Part shown: positions 18,636 through 27,058 of the stretch, one piece after another
Layout of the letters: every line of letters begins with the position of its first letter
How positions within the stretch are numbered: position 1 is the first letter of the stretch
NCBI RefSeq assembly: GCF_042466415.1
Contig: NZ_JAXHCH010000002.1
Span: 868,001 to 932,000 of the forward strand
Origin: Albirhodobacter sp042466415
GTDB lineage: Bacteria; Pseudomonadota; Alphaproteobacteria; Rhodobacterales; Rhodobacteraceae
Length of the DNA: 64,000 nucleotides
Direction: 5' to 3'
Translations under genes and position numbers: made by a program
The notes under the pieces: generated by a model
What the model was told of the DNA's origin: nothing
The model's input: the letters and a program-made list of their open reading frames with translations, nothing else
Databases searched by the model: none

Positions 18636-18649
18636 TCAAAGCGCTTTGA
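18636..18649. promoter_or_regulatory. LacI-type operator O1 (aglR side)
   Basis: Perfect 14-bp palindrome TCAAAGCGCTTTGA, with the central CG-type symmetry typical of LacI/GalR-family operators. It falls at about +3 to +16 of the predicted aglR transcript, so binding there would block aglR itself. Confidence 0.8.
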
Positions 18650-18658
18650 ATTTTAGGG

Positions 18659-18688
18659 ATGTTACCGAAGGTGAAAAGCCTCTGTCAA
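18659..18688 (-). promoter_or_regulatory. Predicted sigma-70 promoter of aglR
   Basis: On the minus strand TTGACA (18688-18683) is followed after 18 bases by TAACAT (18664-18659). Transcription would start near 18652, directly in front of operator O1. Confidence 0.55.
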
Positions 18689-18787
18689 TTCGATATCGGA
18701 GGGCCGCGTGGCGCTTCTATCTACGAGCTATGGTTGGCCTTCTTGGCTAAGTTCCCGTTATTTGGCGGCAACTTTATGTTGCATTGA

Positions 18788-18816
18788 TTGACAAGCCCGC
18801 AACCATAATGGACTGT
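18788..18816 (+). promoter_or_regulatory. Possible aglE promoter
   Basis: A perfect TTGACA at 18788-18793 is placed so that operator O2 would cover the start site. The hexamer 17 bases downstream (GACTGT) is a poor -10, so the promoter is either weak or helped by an activator. Confidence 0.4.
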
Positions 18817-18824
18817 CTGCCTAT

Positions 18825-18838
18825 TCAAAGCGCTTTGA
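18825..18838. promoter_or_regulatory. LacI-type operator O2 (aglE side)
   Basis: Second exact copy of TCAAAGCGCTTTGA. Its first base is 189 bp from that of O1, which is 18 helical turns at 10.5 bp, so a repressor tetramer or pair of dimers could loop the DNA. The rest of the divergent region (18541-18943) holds no supportable gene. Confidence 0.8.
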
Positions 18839-18943
18839 CGCGAGTCGGATGCCCGCCATGTTCAACGCGGTTTCGGGCAAAACGAGATGCGAGCATCGCT
18901 TTCAATCGCAACGCGGGAGGCGTTGCCTTTAAGGGAGACTGGA

Positions 18944-20296
18944 ATGGTGAAATCACTTTATCTGGGCGTCGCGACGCTCGCGCTTTTGGCCGGAGGGGCA
19001 CAGGCGCAGGACCTGAAATTCGCGCCCGGTGAGGATGCGCGGTTTAATTGGGCGTCTTATGAGGCGCTCAAATCGATGGATCTCTCGGGGCAAAAACTGC
19101 GCGTCTTCGGGCCTTGGATTACCAATGATCAGGTTCTGATCGAGAGCGTGATCGCTTACTTTGAAGCCGCCACTGGCGCAGAGGTCGAGTACACCGGCTC
19201 CGATAGTTTCGAGCAGCAGGTGGTCATTGATGCGGAGGCCGGCTCTCCGCCTGACGTCGCGATTTTCCCGCAGCCCGGCCTCGCAGCCGATATGGCGCGC
19301 AAGGGTCATCTCCAGCCTTTGGCGGAGGGGACGAATGCTTGGTTGGTTGAAAATTACGCCGCTGGCGAAAGCTGGGCGGCCTTGGGTAGCTACGCCGGCG
19401 CTGATGGCGAGACGCGTCAATACGCCTTCCCCTTCAAGGCGGATGTGAAATCCTTGGTTTGGTATGTGCCGGAAAACTTCGAGGATGCGGGCTTGGAGGT
19501 TCCCCAAACGATGGAGGAGCTCAAAGCGCTCACCGACCAGATCGTCGCGGATGGCGAAACGCCATGGTGTATCGGTCTGGGATCGGGCGGCGCAACGGGC
19601 TGGCCCGCGACGGATTGGGTCGAGGATATGATGCTGCGCACCCAGACGCCGGAGGATTACGATGCTTGGGTGAAGAACGATCTGCGTTTTGATGACCCGA
19701 AAGTCGTTGAAGCGATTGAGGAATTTGGGTATTTCGCGCGCAATGACGCCTATGTGGCGGGCGGGTCGGGCGCGGTCGTGGCCACCGATTTCCGCGACAG
19801 CCCCAAGGGTTTGTTTAGCGCACCACCCCAATGTTACCTTCACCGACAGGCCTCGTTCATTCCGTCGTTCTTCCCTGAGGGAACAATTGTCGGACAAGAT
19901 GCCGATTTCTTCTATTTCCCCGCCTATGAGGGCAAAGATCTTGGACAGCCCGTCTTGGGGGCCGGCACGATGTTCGCGAAAATGACAGATAACGCGGTGG
20001 CGGATGCGTTTATCAGCTTCCTTCAGGCGCCGATCGCCCATGAAGTCTGGATGGCTCAAACCGGCTTTGTGACGCCGCATAAAGGCGTCAATCCAGAGGT
20101 TTATGGCGATGAGACGGTTCGGAAAATGGGGGATATCTTGCTCAACGCGTCCACCTTCCGTTTTGACGGATCCGATTTGATGCCAGGTGCCATCGGCGCT
20201 GGCGCATTCTGGACGGGGATGGTCGATTTCGCAAATGGCAAGGATGCCACCGAAGTTGGCGCGGCGATCCAATCGACGTGGGACACGTTGAAGTAA
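18944..20296 (+). CDS. aglE: Alpha-glucoside ABC transporter, substrate-binding protein
   Basis: Periplasmic binding protein of 450 residues that delivers alpha-glucosides (maltose, sucrose, trehalose type) to the AglFG permease. It begins with the signal peptide MVKSLYLGVATLALLAGGAQA followed by Q-D, then an SBP_bac family 1 fold with many surface tryptophans. I start at ATG 18944, which has GGGAG 8 bases upstream; the longer frame from 18887 would bury the signal peptide. It is the first gene of aglEFGAK and is followed by a strong hairpin, which probably makes it the most abundant product of the operon. Confidence 0.93.
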   Translation: MVKSLYLGVATLALLAGGAQAQDLKFAPGEDARFNWASYEALKSMDLSGQKLRVFGPWITNDQVLIESVIAYFEAATGAEVEYTGSDSFEQQVVIDAEAGSPPDVAIFPQPGLAADMARKGHLQPLAEGTNAWLVENYAAGESWAALGSYAGADGETRQYAFPFKADVKSLVWYVPENFEDAGLEVPQTMEELKALTDQIVADGETPWCIGLGSGGATGWPATDWVEDMMLRTQTPEDYDAWVKNDLRFDDPKVVEAIEEFGYFARNDAYVAGGSGAVVATDFRDSPKGLFSAPPQCYLHRQASFIPSFFPEGTIVGQDADFFYFPAYEGKDLGQPVLGAGTMFAKMTDNAVADAFISFLQAPIAHEVWMAQTGFVTPHKGVNPEVYGDETVRKMGDILLNASTFRFDGSDLMPGAIGAGAFWTGMVDFANGKDATEVGAAIQSTWDTLK

Positions 20297-20309
20297 TCCA
20301 TCCGCATCC

Positions 20310-20348
20310 ATGCGGCACGGGGCCTCGTGTTTTAGCCCCGTGCCGCAT
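20310..20348 (+). other. aglE-aglF intercistronic hairpin
   Basis: Perfect 14-bp inverted repeat (20310-20323 and 20335-20348) with an 11-base loop, 14 bases after the aglE stop and 33 before aglF. No T run follows. Such hairpins behind the binding-protein gene (for example malE-malF) protect the upstream mRNA and lower permease synthesis. Confidence 0.8.
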
Positions 20349-20381
20349 GAGGCGTCGCACAAAGAGTTTGACGGGGATTTT

Positions 20382-21380
20382 ATGGAACAGGTGAGCTTCG
20401 CGCTTGGCACCATCATTGCGGGCGTTTTCGGCTGCGTGACGTGGTTCTGGGGCGCAAACTGGGTATTGGATACGGCCTTTCCCGCGCGGGGTCCGCGTGC
20501 AGGCCGGAACATCGCCATCACGAATTCGGTGCGTCCATGGCTGTTTCTACTCCCCGCGATTTTGGCGTTGGGGATCTATCTCGTCTACCCGGTCTTCAAA
20601 TCGCTCTGGCTGTCTGTCTATGACAGTGACGGGCGCGACTTCGTCGGGATGTCGAATTACCTCTGGCTTATCAACGATCCGAAATTCCACGAAAGCCTGC
20701 GCAACAATGCGATGTGGCTTTTGATCGTTCCCGCGCTCTCGACGTTGATTGGTCTTGTTGCGGCGCAAATCACAGATCGCATCCGGTGGGGCGCGATTGC
20801 AAAAGCCTTTATCTTCATGCCAATGGCGATCAGTTTTGTCGGGGCGGGCGTGATTTGGAAATTTGTCTATGATTACCGCGACGCGGCCCAAGATCAAATC
20901 GGCCTGCTCAACGCCCTTGTCGTAAGTTTGGGCGGCACGCCGCAGACCTGGCTGCAAATTCCGATGTGGAATTCGCTCTTGCTGATGGTTGTGCTGATCT
21001 GGATTCAAACGGGCTTTGCGATGGTGATCTTGTCGGCCGCGCTGCGCGGTATACCGGAGGAGACGATCGAGGCCGCAGTTCTTGACGGGGCGAGCCCTTG
21101 GCAGGTGTTTTTCAAAATCCAAGTTCCGCAGATTTGGGGCACCATCGCCGTCGTCTGGACGACAATCACGATCACCGTTCTCAAAGTTTTCGATATCGTT
21201 TTTGTCATGACCAATGGCGAGACGGGGACGCAAGTGCTCGCGAACCTCATGTATTCGTGGATGTTTAAGGGCACGCCCGATTATGGCCGCGGCTCGGCGG
21301 TGGCGATTGTCATTATGTTGCTGGTGACGCCGATTATGGTTTGGAACATCCGCAACGCGGGGAAGGAACATTCGGAATGA
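20382..21380 (+). CDS. aglF: Alpha-glucoside ABC transporter, permease
   Basis: Inner-membrane permease subunit of 332 residues. It has about eight hydrophobic segments and the cytoplasmic EAA loop EETIEAAVLDGASPWQVFFKI near residue 225, where the ATPase docks. The N-terminal helix before the core, with GANWVLDTAFP, resembles MalF-type subunits with an extra leader helix. I start at ATG 20382 with GGGG 5-8 bases upstream, after the intercistronic hairpin; the open frame extends back into the hairpin but without a ribosome site. It overlaps aglG by 4 bp. Confidence 0.93.
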   Translation: MEQVSFALGTIIAGVFGCVTWFWGANWVLDTAFPARGPRAGRNIAITNSVRPWLFLLPAILALGIYLVYPVFKSLWLSVYDSDGRDFVGMSNYLWLINDPKFHESLRNNAMWLLIVPALSTLIGLVAAQITDRIRWGAIAKAFIFMPMAISFVGAGVIWKFVYDYRDAAQDQIGLLNALVVSLGGTPQTWLQIPMWNSLLLMVVLIWIQTGFAMVILSAALRGIPEETIEAAVLDGASPWQVFFKIQVPQIWGTIAVVWTTITITVLKVFDIVFVMTNGETGTQVLANLMYSWMFKGTPDYGRGSAVAIVIMLLVTPIMVWNIRNAGKEHSE

Positions 21381-22507
21381 CGGGGTATGCCGGTCAGAAA
21401 TCGACACTGGTCTGGGTGGTCAATTTGGCCGCGGCGGTGCTTGTCGTGTTGTGGACGATCCCGACGCTGGGCCTGTTGGTGACGTCCTTCCGGACGGGCG
21501 ACCAGATCGCGACATCGGGGTGGTGGAAGGCGCCGTTTGCCTCCGAGCAGACCGGTTTTGTACGCAGCGGAACCGCGGCGGATCAGGTCCCTGACGGCGA
21601 CGGCTATGCCATCACCGGCAATGTCTTGACCGAGGGGCAGACCTTGCGCGCTTGGGGGACATCCTCACGCGCGCCCGATGCCTTTGCCGCGGGCGAGAGC
21701 ACACAGATCGATGAGGGCGATTTGAGCGTGGCGCAGGATGGAACATACCGCCTGACCTCTGACACCGCGTTCGAGTTCACGCGCGGCGTGAGGCTTTTTG
21801 TGACCGCTCAAACCCAACCCGAATTCACGACGCAAAACTACGTCTCCGTCATCAAGGCGCAGGGCTTGGGGCAGGCGTTCCTCAACACAATGACGGTCAC
21901 AATCCCCGCCACCGTTATCCCGATCCTGATCGCGGCATTCGCGGCCTACGCCTTGGCATGGATGGAGTTCCCGGGCCGCGCGCTCTTGATCGCGGCGGTC
22001 GTCGGCCTTTTGGTTGTGCCGCTGCAACTGGCTTTGATCCCGCTTCTCAAGCTGCATAATGATATCGGTTTGGGGAAGGGATATTTGGGGATATGGCTTG
22101 CGCATACGGGGTTCGGGCTGCCGCTGGCGATCTATCTCTTGCGCAATTATATGGTCGGCCTGCCGCGCGAGATTATCGAGAGTGCGCGCGTCGACGGCGC
22201 GTCCGATTTCGCGATTTTCCGCCGCATTATCTTGCCGCTGTCGTTCCCCGCGCTCGCGAGCTTCGCGATTTTCCAGTTTCTTTGGGTGTGGAACGACTTG
22301 CTCGTCGCGACGGTCTTCCTTGGCAACCGCAAATCAGAACTCGTGATGACGGGCGTTCTACGCGAGCTTTTGGGCTCGCGGGGCGGGAACTGGGAAATCC
22401 TTGCCGCCTCCGCGTTCATCTCGATTGCGGTGCCGCTCATCGTCTTTTTCGCAATGCAGAAATACCTCGTCCGCGGCTTGCTGGCGGGTTCCGTTAAGGG
22501 TGGATAA
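21377..22507 (+). CDS. aglG: Alpha-glucoside ABC transporter, permease
   Basis: Second permease subunit, 376 residues. After TM1 (about 12-36) comes a periplasmic insertion of about 115 residues that is typical of AglG and absent from MalG, then five more membrane segments and the EAA loop REIIESARVDGASDFAIFRRI near residue 270. ATG 21377 overlaps the aglF stop. The aglA gene starts 4 bp after its TAA. Confidence 0.93.
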   Translation: MTGYAGQKSTLVWVVNLAAAVLVVLWTIPTLGLLVTSFRTGDQIATSGWWKAPFASEQTGFVRSGTAADQVPDGDGYAITGNVLTEGQTLRAWGTSSRAPDAFAAGESTQIDEGDLSVAQDGTYRLTSDTAFEFTRGVRLFVTAQTQPEFTTQNYVSVIKAQGLGQAFLNTMTVTIPATVIPILIAAFAAYALAWMEFPGRALLIAAVVGLLVVPLQLALIPLLKLHNDIGLGKGYLGIWLAHTGFGLPLAIYLLRNYMVGLPREIIESARVDGASDFAIFRRIILPLSFPALASFAIFQFLWVWNDLLVATVFLGNRKSELVMTGVLRELLGSRGGNWEILAASAFISIAVPLIVFFAMQKYLVRGLLAGSVKGG

Positions 22508-22511
22508 CCAC

Positions 22512-24140
22512 ATGAATACGTTTGATAAGTCTCAGGATTGGTGGCGCGGCGCAGTGATCTATCAGATCTACCCGCGCAGCTATCAAGACAGCAATGGCGA
22601 TGGGGTCGGGGATCTGAAGGGCATCCAACAGCGTTTGCCCCATATCGCCTCTCTTGGTGTCGACGCGATCTGGATTTCGCCGTTTTTCACCTCCCCGATG
22701 CAGGATTTCGGGTATGATGTTTCCGATTACTGCGACGTAGATCCGATGTTTGGCACGCTGTCGGATTTTGACGCGTTGATCGAGACCGCGCATCAGTTGA
22801 ACTTGAAAGTCATGATTGATCTGGTGATGTCGCACACCTCGGCGCAGCATCCGTGGTTTATCGAGAGCCGTCAGAACCGCGAGAACCCGCGGGCAGATTG
22901 GTACGTGTGGTCTGACCCCAAGCCCGATGGGAACCCGCCCAATAACTGGCTGTCGATCTTTGGTGGCTCGGCATGGCATTGGGACTCGCGCCGCCAACAA
23001 TACTACCTGCACAACTTCCTGACATCGCAGCCTGATTTGAACTTCCACAATGAGGAGGTGCAAAACGCGTTGCTGGATGTGACGCGTTTCTGGTTGGATC
23101 GCGGCGTGGATGGATTCCGCCTCGATACGATCAATTTCTATTTCCATGACAAGGCGTTGCGCGACAATCCTGCGCTTGCACCTGAAGAACGCAACGCAAA
23201 AACTGCGCCAGCGGTGAACCCCTATAACCACCAATTGCACATCTATGATAAGAACCAACCGGAAAACCTTGATTTCCTTCGGAAACTCCGCGCCGTGATG
23301 GAGCCCTACAATGCCGCCGCCGTGGGCGAGGTGGGGGATAGCCAGAAAGGGTTGGAGATTCTGGGCGAGTATACCTCGGGTGGCGACAAGATGCAGATGT
23401 CGTACGCGTTCGAATTTCTGTCAGGCGATGCGATGCCCGCGCAAGAGATTAAAGAGGTGTTCGACGAGGTTGACCGTGTGGCGAGCGAAGGTTGGGTCTG
23501 TTGGGCGTTTTCCAATCATGACGTCGTGCGCCATATCTCGCGTTGGTCGCTTTCTCCCGCTGCGGCAAAAGCTTACGCGACACTTCTGATGTGTCTGCGC
23601 GGTTCTGTGTGTATATATCAAGGCGAGGAGCTCGGCTTGCCGGAGGCGGAGATTGCGTTTGAAGAGCTGCAAGATCCCTACGGCATCGAATTCTGGCCGG
23701 AGTTTAAAGGCCGCGACGGATGCCGCACGCCGATGGTCTGGGAGGGCAATGCGTTGCACGGGGGCTTCTCGCCCGAGAAGCCTTGGCTTCCCGTCCCCGC
23801 GTCGCATGTAGCACTCGCTGCGGACATGCAAGAGCATGATCCGGCAGGGCTGATCCATCACTACCGGCGGGCGATCGCGTTGCGCCATGAGATCAAGGCC
23901 CTACGCGCGGGCCACCAGCGCGGCATGAAAGCGCATGACGATGTCTTGCAATTTGAACGCGTGCTGAACGATGAGCGCATCTTTATTGCGATCAATCTGA
24001 GCGACACGCCTGCGACGATCGACGCGCCATCTGGCGTGTGGCATCAAATTGGTGCGGAGGTCGGATCAATTGCGCGCGGGGCGGACGGGTTTATACATTT
24101 GGGCCCGTGGCAACCGGCGATCATGAGGGAGGGCGCATAA
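22512..24140 (+). CDS. aglA: GH13 alpha-glucosidase
   Basis: Cytoplasmic enzyme that splits imported alpha-glucosides to glucose plus the partner sugar. The 542-residue protein has GH13 motifs in order: DLVMSHTS (103-110), GFRLDT with nucleophile D205, VGEVGD with acid/base E273, and FSNHD with transition-state D337. The QIYPRSYQDSNGDGVGDL start is that of the oligo-1,6-/alpha-glucosidase branch (GH13 subfamily 23-like). No signal peptide is present. ATG 22512 lies 4 bp after aglG; the 37 upstream codons overlap aglG out of frame. Trehalose synthase or sucrose hydrolase activity cannot be ruled out by eye. Confidence 0.93.
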   Translation: MNTFDKSQDWWRGAVIYQIYPRSYQDSNGDGVGDLKGIQQRLPHIASLGVDAIWISPFFTSPMQDFGYDVSDYCDVDPMFGTLSDFDALIETAHQLNLKVMIDLVMSHTSAQHPWFIESRQNRENPRADWYVWSDPKPDGNPPNNWLSIFGGSAWHWDSRRQQYYLHNFLTSQPDLNFHNEEVQNALLDVTRFWLDRGVDGFRLDTINFYFHDKALRDNPALAPEERNAKTAPAVNPYNHQLHIYDKNQPENLDFLRKLRAVMEPYNAAAVGEVGDSQKGLEILGEYTSGGDKMQMSYAFEFLSGDAMPAQEIKEVFDEVDRVASEGWVCWAFSNHDVVRHISRWSLSPAAAKAYATLLMCLRGSVCIYQGEELGLPEAEIAFEELQDPYGIEFWPEFKGRDGCRTPMVWEGNALHGGFSPEKPWLPVPASHVALAADMQEHDPAGLIHHYRRAIALRHEIKALRAGHQRGMKAHDDVLQFERVLNDERIFIAINLSDTPATIDAPSGVWHQIGAEVGSIARGADGFIHLGPWQPAIMREGA

Positions 24141-25226
24141 ATGGCGGGTTTGAAGCTGACCAATGTCGCAAAATCCTACGGCAAGGTTTCCGTCCTGAAA
24201 GATATCAATCTTGATATCAAAACCGGCGAGTTGATTGTTTTCGTCGGGCCATCCGGATGCGGGAAATCGACGCTCTTGCGGATGATTGCAGGGCTGGAGC
24301 GTATCACCGGAGGCACGTTGGAAATTGACGGCGCGCGGGTGAATGACGTGCCGCCTGCGCAACGTGGCATCGCGATGGTTTTTCAAAGCTACGCGCTTTA
24401 TCCGCATATGACGGTGCGCGACAATATGGCTTTCGCGTTGAAGATCGCCAAAATGCCGAAAGACGAGATCGACAAGGCCGTGACCAGAGCCGCCGATATC
24501 TTGCAGCTCACACCCTATCTTGATCGCCTCCCCAAGGCGCTCTCGGGCGGACAGCGCCAGCGCGTTGCCATTGGCCGTGCGATTGTGCGCGATCCGAAGG
24601 TGTTTTTGTTCGACGAGCCGCTCTCAAATCTGGATGCGGCGCTGCGTGTGGCGACCCGAATCGAGATCGCGCAATTGAAAGAGGCGATGCCGGATCGCAC
24701 AATGATCTATGTGACGCATGATCAGGTGGAGGCCATGACCTTGGCGAGCCGGATCGTGGTTCTGGCGGATAAGGGCATCGCGCAAGTGGGCACGCCGCTG
24801 GAGCTTTATGAGCGCCCGGAGACGGAGTTCGTTGCGCAATTCATCGGCTCTCCCGCCATGAATCTGATTGCGGGCGAGGTGATCAAGACCGGCGAAACCA
24901 CGACGCTGCGCGTGGCGGGCGGCGAGATTACCGCATCGGTGCCCACGCGCGCAGATGATTTGGGGCTCAAGGTCAACGTCGGCGTGCGGCCCGAGGACAT
25001 GGTTCCGACCGAAGACGGGCAGGGCCTCTATTCTGGGGAGGTCGATATCGTTGAGGCCTTGGGCGAGGTCACTTTGCTCTATTTCCAAAAAGACGGGGCT
25101 GCGCAGGGCGTGATCGCCAAGTTACCGGGCATCCACACCGGATTGCGGCACCGGAAAATCACCCTGACAGCCGATCCCGATAAAATTCACATCTTCTCGC
25201 ACGGACGTTCGCTTCTTTATCACTAA
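24141..25226 (+). CDS. aglK: Alpha-glucoside ABC transporter, ATP-binding protein
   Basis: MalK/UgpC-type ATPase of 361 residues that powers AglFG. Visible are Walker A GPSGCGKST (residue 36), Q-loop FQSYALYPHMTV, signature LSGGQRQR (134), Walker B VFLFDEPLSNLD and the switch histidine in YVTHDQVEAM, then TOBE-type C-terminal strands. The usual SNLDAKLR reads SNLDAALR here. The ATG follows the aglA TAA with no gap, so translation is probably coupled. It closes the aglEFGAK order. I see no clear terminator in the 92 bp before the next gene. Confidence 0.95.
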   Translation: MAGLKLTNVAKSYGKVSVLKDINLDIKTGELIVFVGPSGCGKSTLLRMIAGLERITGGTLEIDGARVNDVPPAQRGIAMVFQSYALYPHMTVRDNMAFALKIAKMPKDEIDKAVTRAADILQLTPYLDRLPKALSGGQRQRVAIGRAIVRDPKVFLFDEPLSNLDAALRVATRIEIAQLKEAMPDRTMIYVTHDQVEAMTLASRIVVLADKGIAQVGTPLELYERPETEFVAQFIGSPAMNLIAGEVIKTGETTTLRVAGGEITASVPTRADDLGLKVNVGVRPEDMVPTEDGQGLYSGEVDIVEALGEVTLLYFQKDGAAQGVIAKLPGIHTGLRHRKITLTADPDKIHIFSHGRSLLYH

Positions 25227-25318
25227 TGTCGCAAACGCGCGGCAAATGACGTAATCCGCCCGCCCTCGCCGTGTTCAACGGGGTAAATCCATCTGAGGAA
25301 CATCTTGGAGGTCGGGCG

Positions 25319-26881
25319 ATGGATGACGTAGTGGAGCAAACGGCGGCGGCAGGTGGTCGGCGCGCACGGGGCGGCGGCGGTGCTGCACGCCGCGCGGAGC
25401 GCACGAGCGTGAAGCAGGAATTCAACCGCTTCATCACGCGTAATATCCCAAATCTCGAAGTCCTCGATGAGGAGGCTTTGCAGATCATCGAAGCCAATGC
25501 GGAGACCGTGTTGGAGGAAATCGGCGTCAATTTTGTCGATAATCCGGCGGCGTTGCAGCGCTGGCGCGATGTCGGCGCGGATGTTCAGGGCGAGCGCGTG
25601 CGCCTGCCCAAAGGGCTCGCGCGGCAGCTTTGCGCGACGGCGCCCGCCATGTTCACCCAGCACGCCCGCAACCCCGAGCGCAATGTCGAGATCGGCGGAA
25701 AAAACCTTGTTCTGGCACCGGTTTACGGCCCGCCCTTCGTGCGCGATGCCGATGGTGGCCGCCGTTATGCGACCATCGCGGATTTCCGCAATTTCGTGCG
25801 CCTTGGGCAGATGTCGAAATGGATCCACCATTCCGGCGGCACCGTGTGCGAGCCGACTGATGTCGCCGTGAACAAGCGTCACCTCGACATGTTGCACGCG
25901 CATATGACCCTCTCGGACAAGCCCTACATGGGTTCGGTGACGGAGCGGTCGCGCTGCGTGGATTCGGTCGAGATGTCGAAAATTCTGTTTGGCGACAAGT
26001 TCGTAGACGACAACACGGTGATGACCTCACTGGTCAATATCAACTCGCCGCTGACCTTTGATCCGATCATGATGGACGCGCTGGAGGTCTATGCCGCGGC
26101 CAATCAGGCCTGCATCGTCTCGCCGTTTATCGTGGGCGGTGCGATGGCGCCGGTGTCGGTGGCCGGCACGTTGACGCAAGTTTTGGCGGAAGTGCTGGTG
26201 GCCGTGGCCTATAGCCAAATGATCCGCCCCGGCGCGCCGGTGATTTTCGGCGCCTTTGTGACCTCGATTGATATGAATTCCGGCGCGCCGACCTTTGGCA
26301 CGCCCGAGGCCTCGCTGATCACGTACGGCGCGGGGCAATTGGCACGGCGTTTGGGCCTTCCGTATCGTTCGGCAGGGGCTTTTTGTGGCTCCAAGTTGCC
26401 CGATGCGCAGGCGGCATACGAATCTGCAAACTCGCTCAATATGGGGCTGCTTTCGGGCGTGAACTTCATGCTCCATTCATGCGGGTGGTTGGAGGGGGGC
26501 CTCGTGTCCTCGTTCGAGAAATATGTGATGGATGCGGATCAGCTTGGCGTTTTGCACGGATTGGCGAAGGGCGTGGATATGTCCGAAAACGGTCAGGCCT
26601 TGGATGCGCTGCGCGAGGTCGGGCCTGGCGGGCATTTCTTGGGCTGTGCGCATACGCAAGCCAATTACCAATCCGCATTCTGGCGCACGCAACTGTTTGA
26701 TTACAAACCCTTCGAGACATGGGACGAAGAAGGCGCGCGCGATACGGTCGCCTTGGCGAAAGTGCGCGTCGAAAAGATGCTTTCGGAATATCAGGCCCCG
26801 CCGATGGATCCCGCGATTTCGGAAGCATTGGCCGAATATGTCGCCAAGAAGAAGGCCTCCGAACCGGACGCGTTCATGTAA
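25319..26881 (+). CDS. MttB-superfamily methyltransferase lacking pyrrolysine
   Basis: A 520-residue protein of the trimethylamine methyltransferase superfamily (COG5598). The frame has no internal TAG, so it is the non-pyrrolysine type. Relatives of this type demethylate quaternary amines such as glycine betaine, proline betaine or carnitine, passing the methyl to a corrinoid protein. No corrinoid protein or methylcorrinoid:folate transferase is in the window, so the substrate and partner are unknown. The first 30 residues are a Gly/Arg/Ala-rich tail, followed by the barrel (for example GAFCGSKLPDAQAAYES near 382). GGAGG lies 8-12 bases before ATG 25319, which fixes the start. A strong terminator follows directly. 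Confidence 0.85.
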   Translation: MDDVVEQTAAAGGRRARGGGGAARRAERTSVKQEFNRFITRNIPNLEVLDEEALQIIEANAETVLEEIGVNFVDNPAALQRWRDVGADVQGERVRLPKGLARQLCATAPAMFTQHARNPERNVEIGGKNLVLAPVYGPPFVRDADGGRRYATIADFRNFVRLGQMSKWIHHSGGTVCEPTDVAVNKRHLDMLHAHMTLSDKPYMGSVTERSRCVDSVEMSKILFGDKFVDDNTVMTSLVNINSPLTFDPIMMDALEVYAAANQACIVSPFIVGGAMAPVSVAGTLTQVLAEVLVAVAYSQMIRPGAPVIFGAFVTSIDMNSGAPTFGTPEASLITYGAGQLARRLGLPYRSAGAFCGSKLPDAQAAYESANSLNMGLLSGVNFMLHSCGWLEGGLVSSFEKYVMDADQLGVLHGLAKGVDMSENGQALDALREVGPGGHFLGCAHTQANYQSAFWRTQLFDYKPFETWDEEGARDTVALAKVRVEKMLSEYQAPPMDPAISEALAEYVAKKKASEPDAFM

Positions 26882-26887
26882 TTTCCA

Positions 26888-26913
26888 AAGCCCGCCGATC
26901 CGGCGGGCTTTTT
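26888..26913 (+). terminator. Rho-independent terminator after the mttB-like gene
   Basis: AAGCCCGCCG and CGGCGGGCTT form a 10-bp stem with a 3-base loop and run into TTT, 7 bases after the stop. Confidence 0.9.
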
Positions 26914-27058
26914 GCAACGCACCCGCGCCCGCAGAGCGGTCATCGCAAATTTCCCCCGTTTTTTCAGCTTGTTTCCCCGTTTTTTCCGAAAAAGCGGTTC
27001 CCTGTTGCGGCAGGGACAGCTATAGGGTGCACGGTTTCACTGCTTCTAGGAGAAGAAC

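Noticed and set aside
18953..20521. 522-codon open frame on the minus strand opposite aglE and the start of aglF
   Set aside because: It mirrors the real plus-strand genes in a GC-rich genome, has no motif or signal, and would cross the aglE-aglF hairpin.
25319..26881. Pyrrolysine-containing trimethylamine methyltransferase
   Set aside because: There is no in-frame TAG in the gene, so it cannot be the pyrrolysine type.
26998..27026. TTCCCT-N17-TATAGG before purA as a promoter
   Set aside because: The -35 is too far from consensus to list on its own; a promoter must exist in this interval but I cannot place it confidently.
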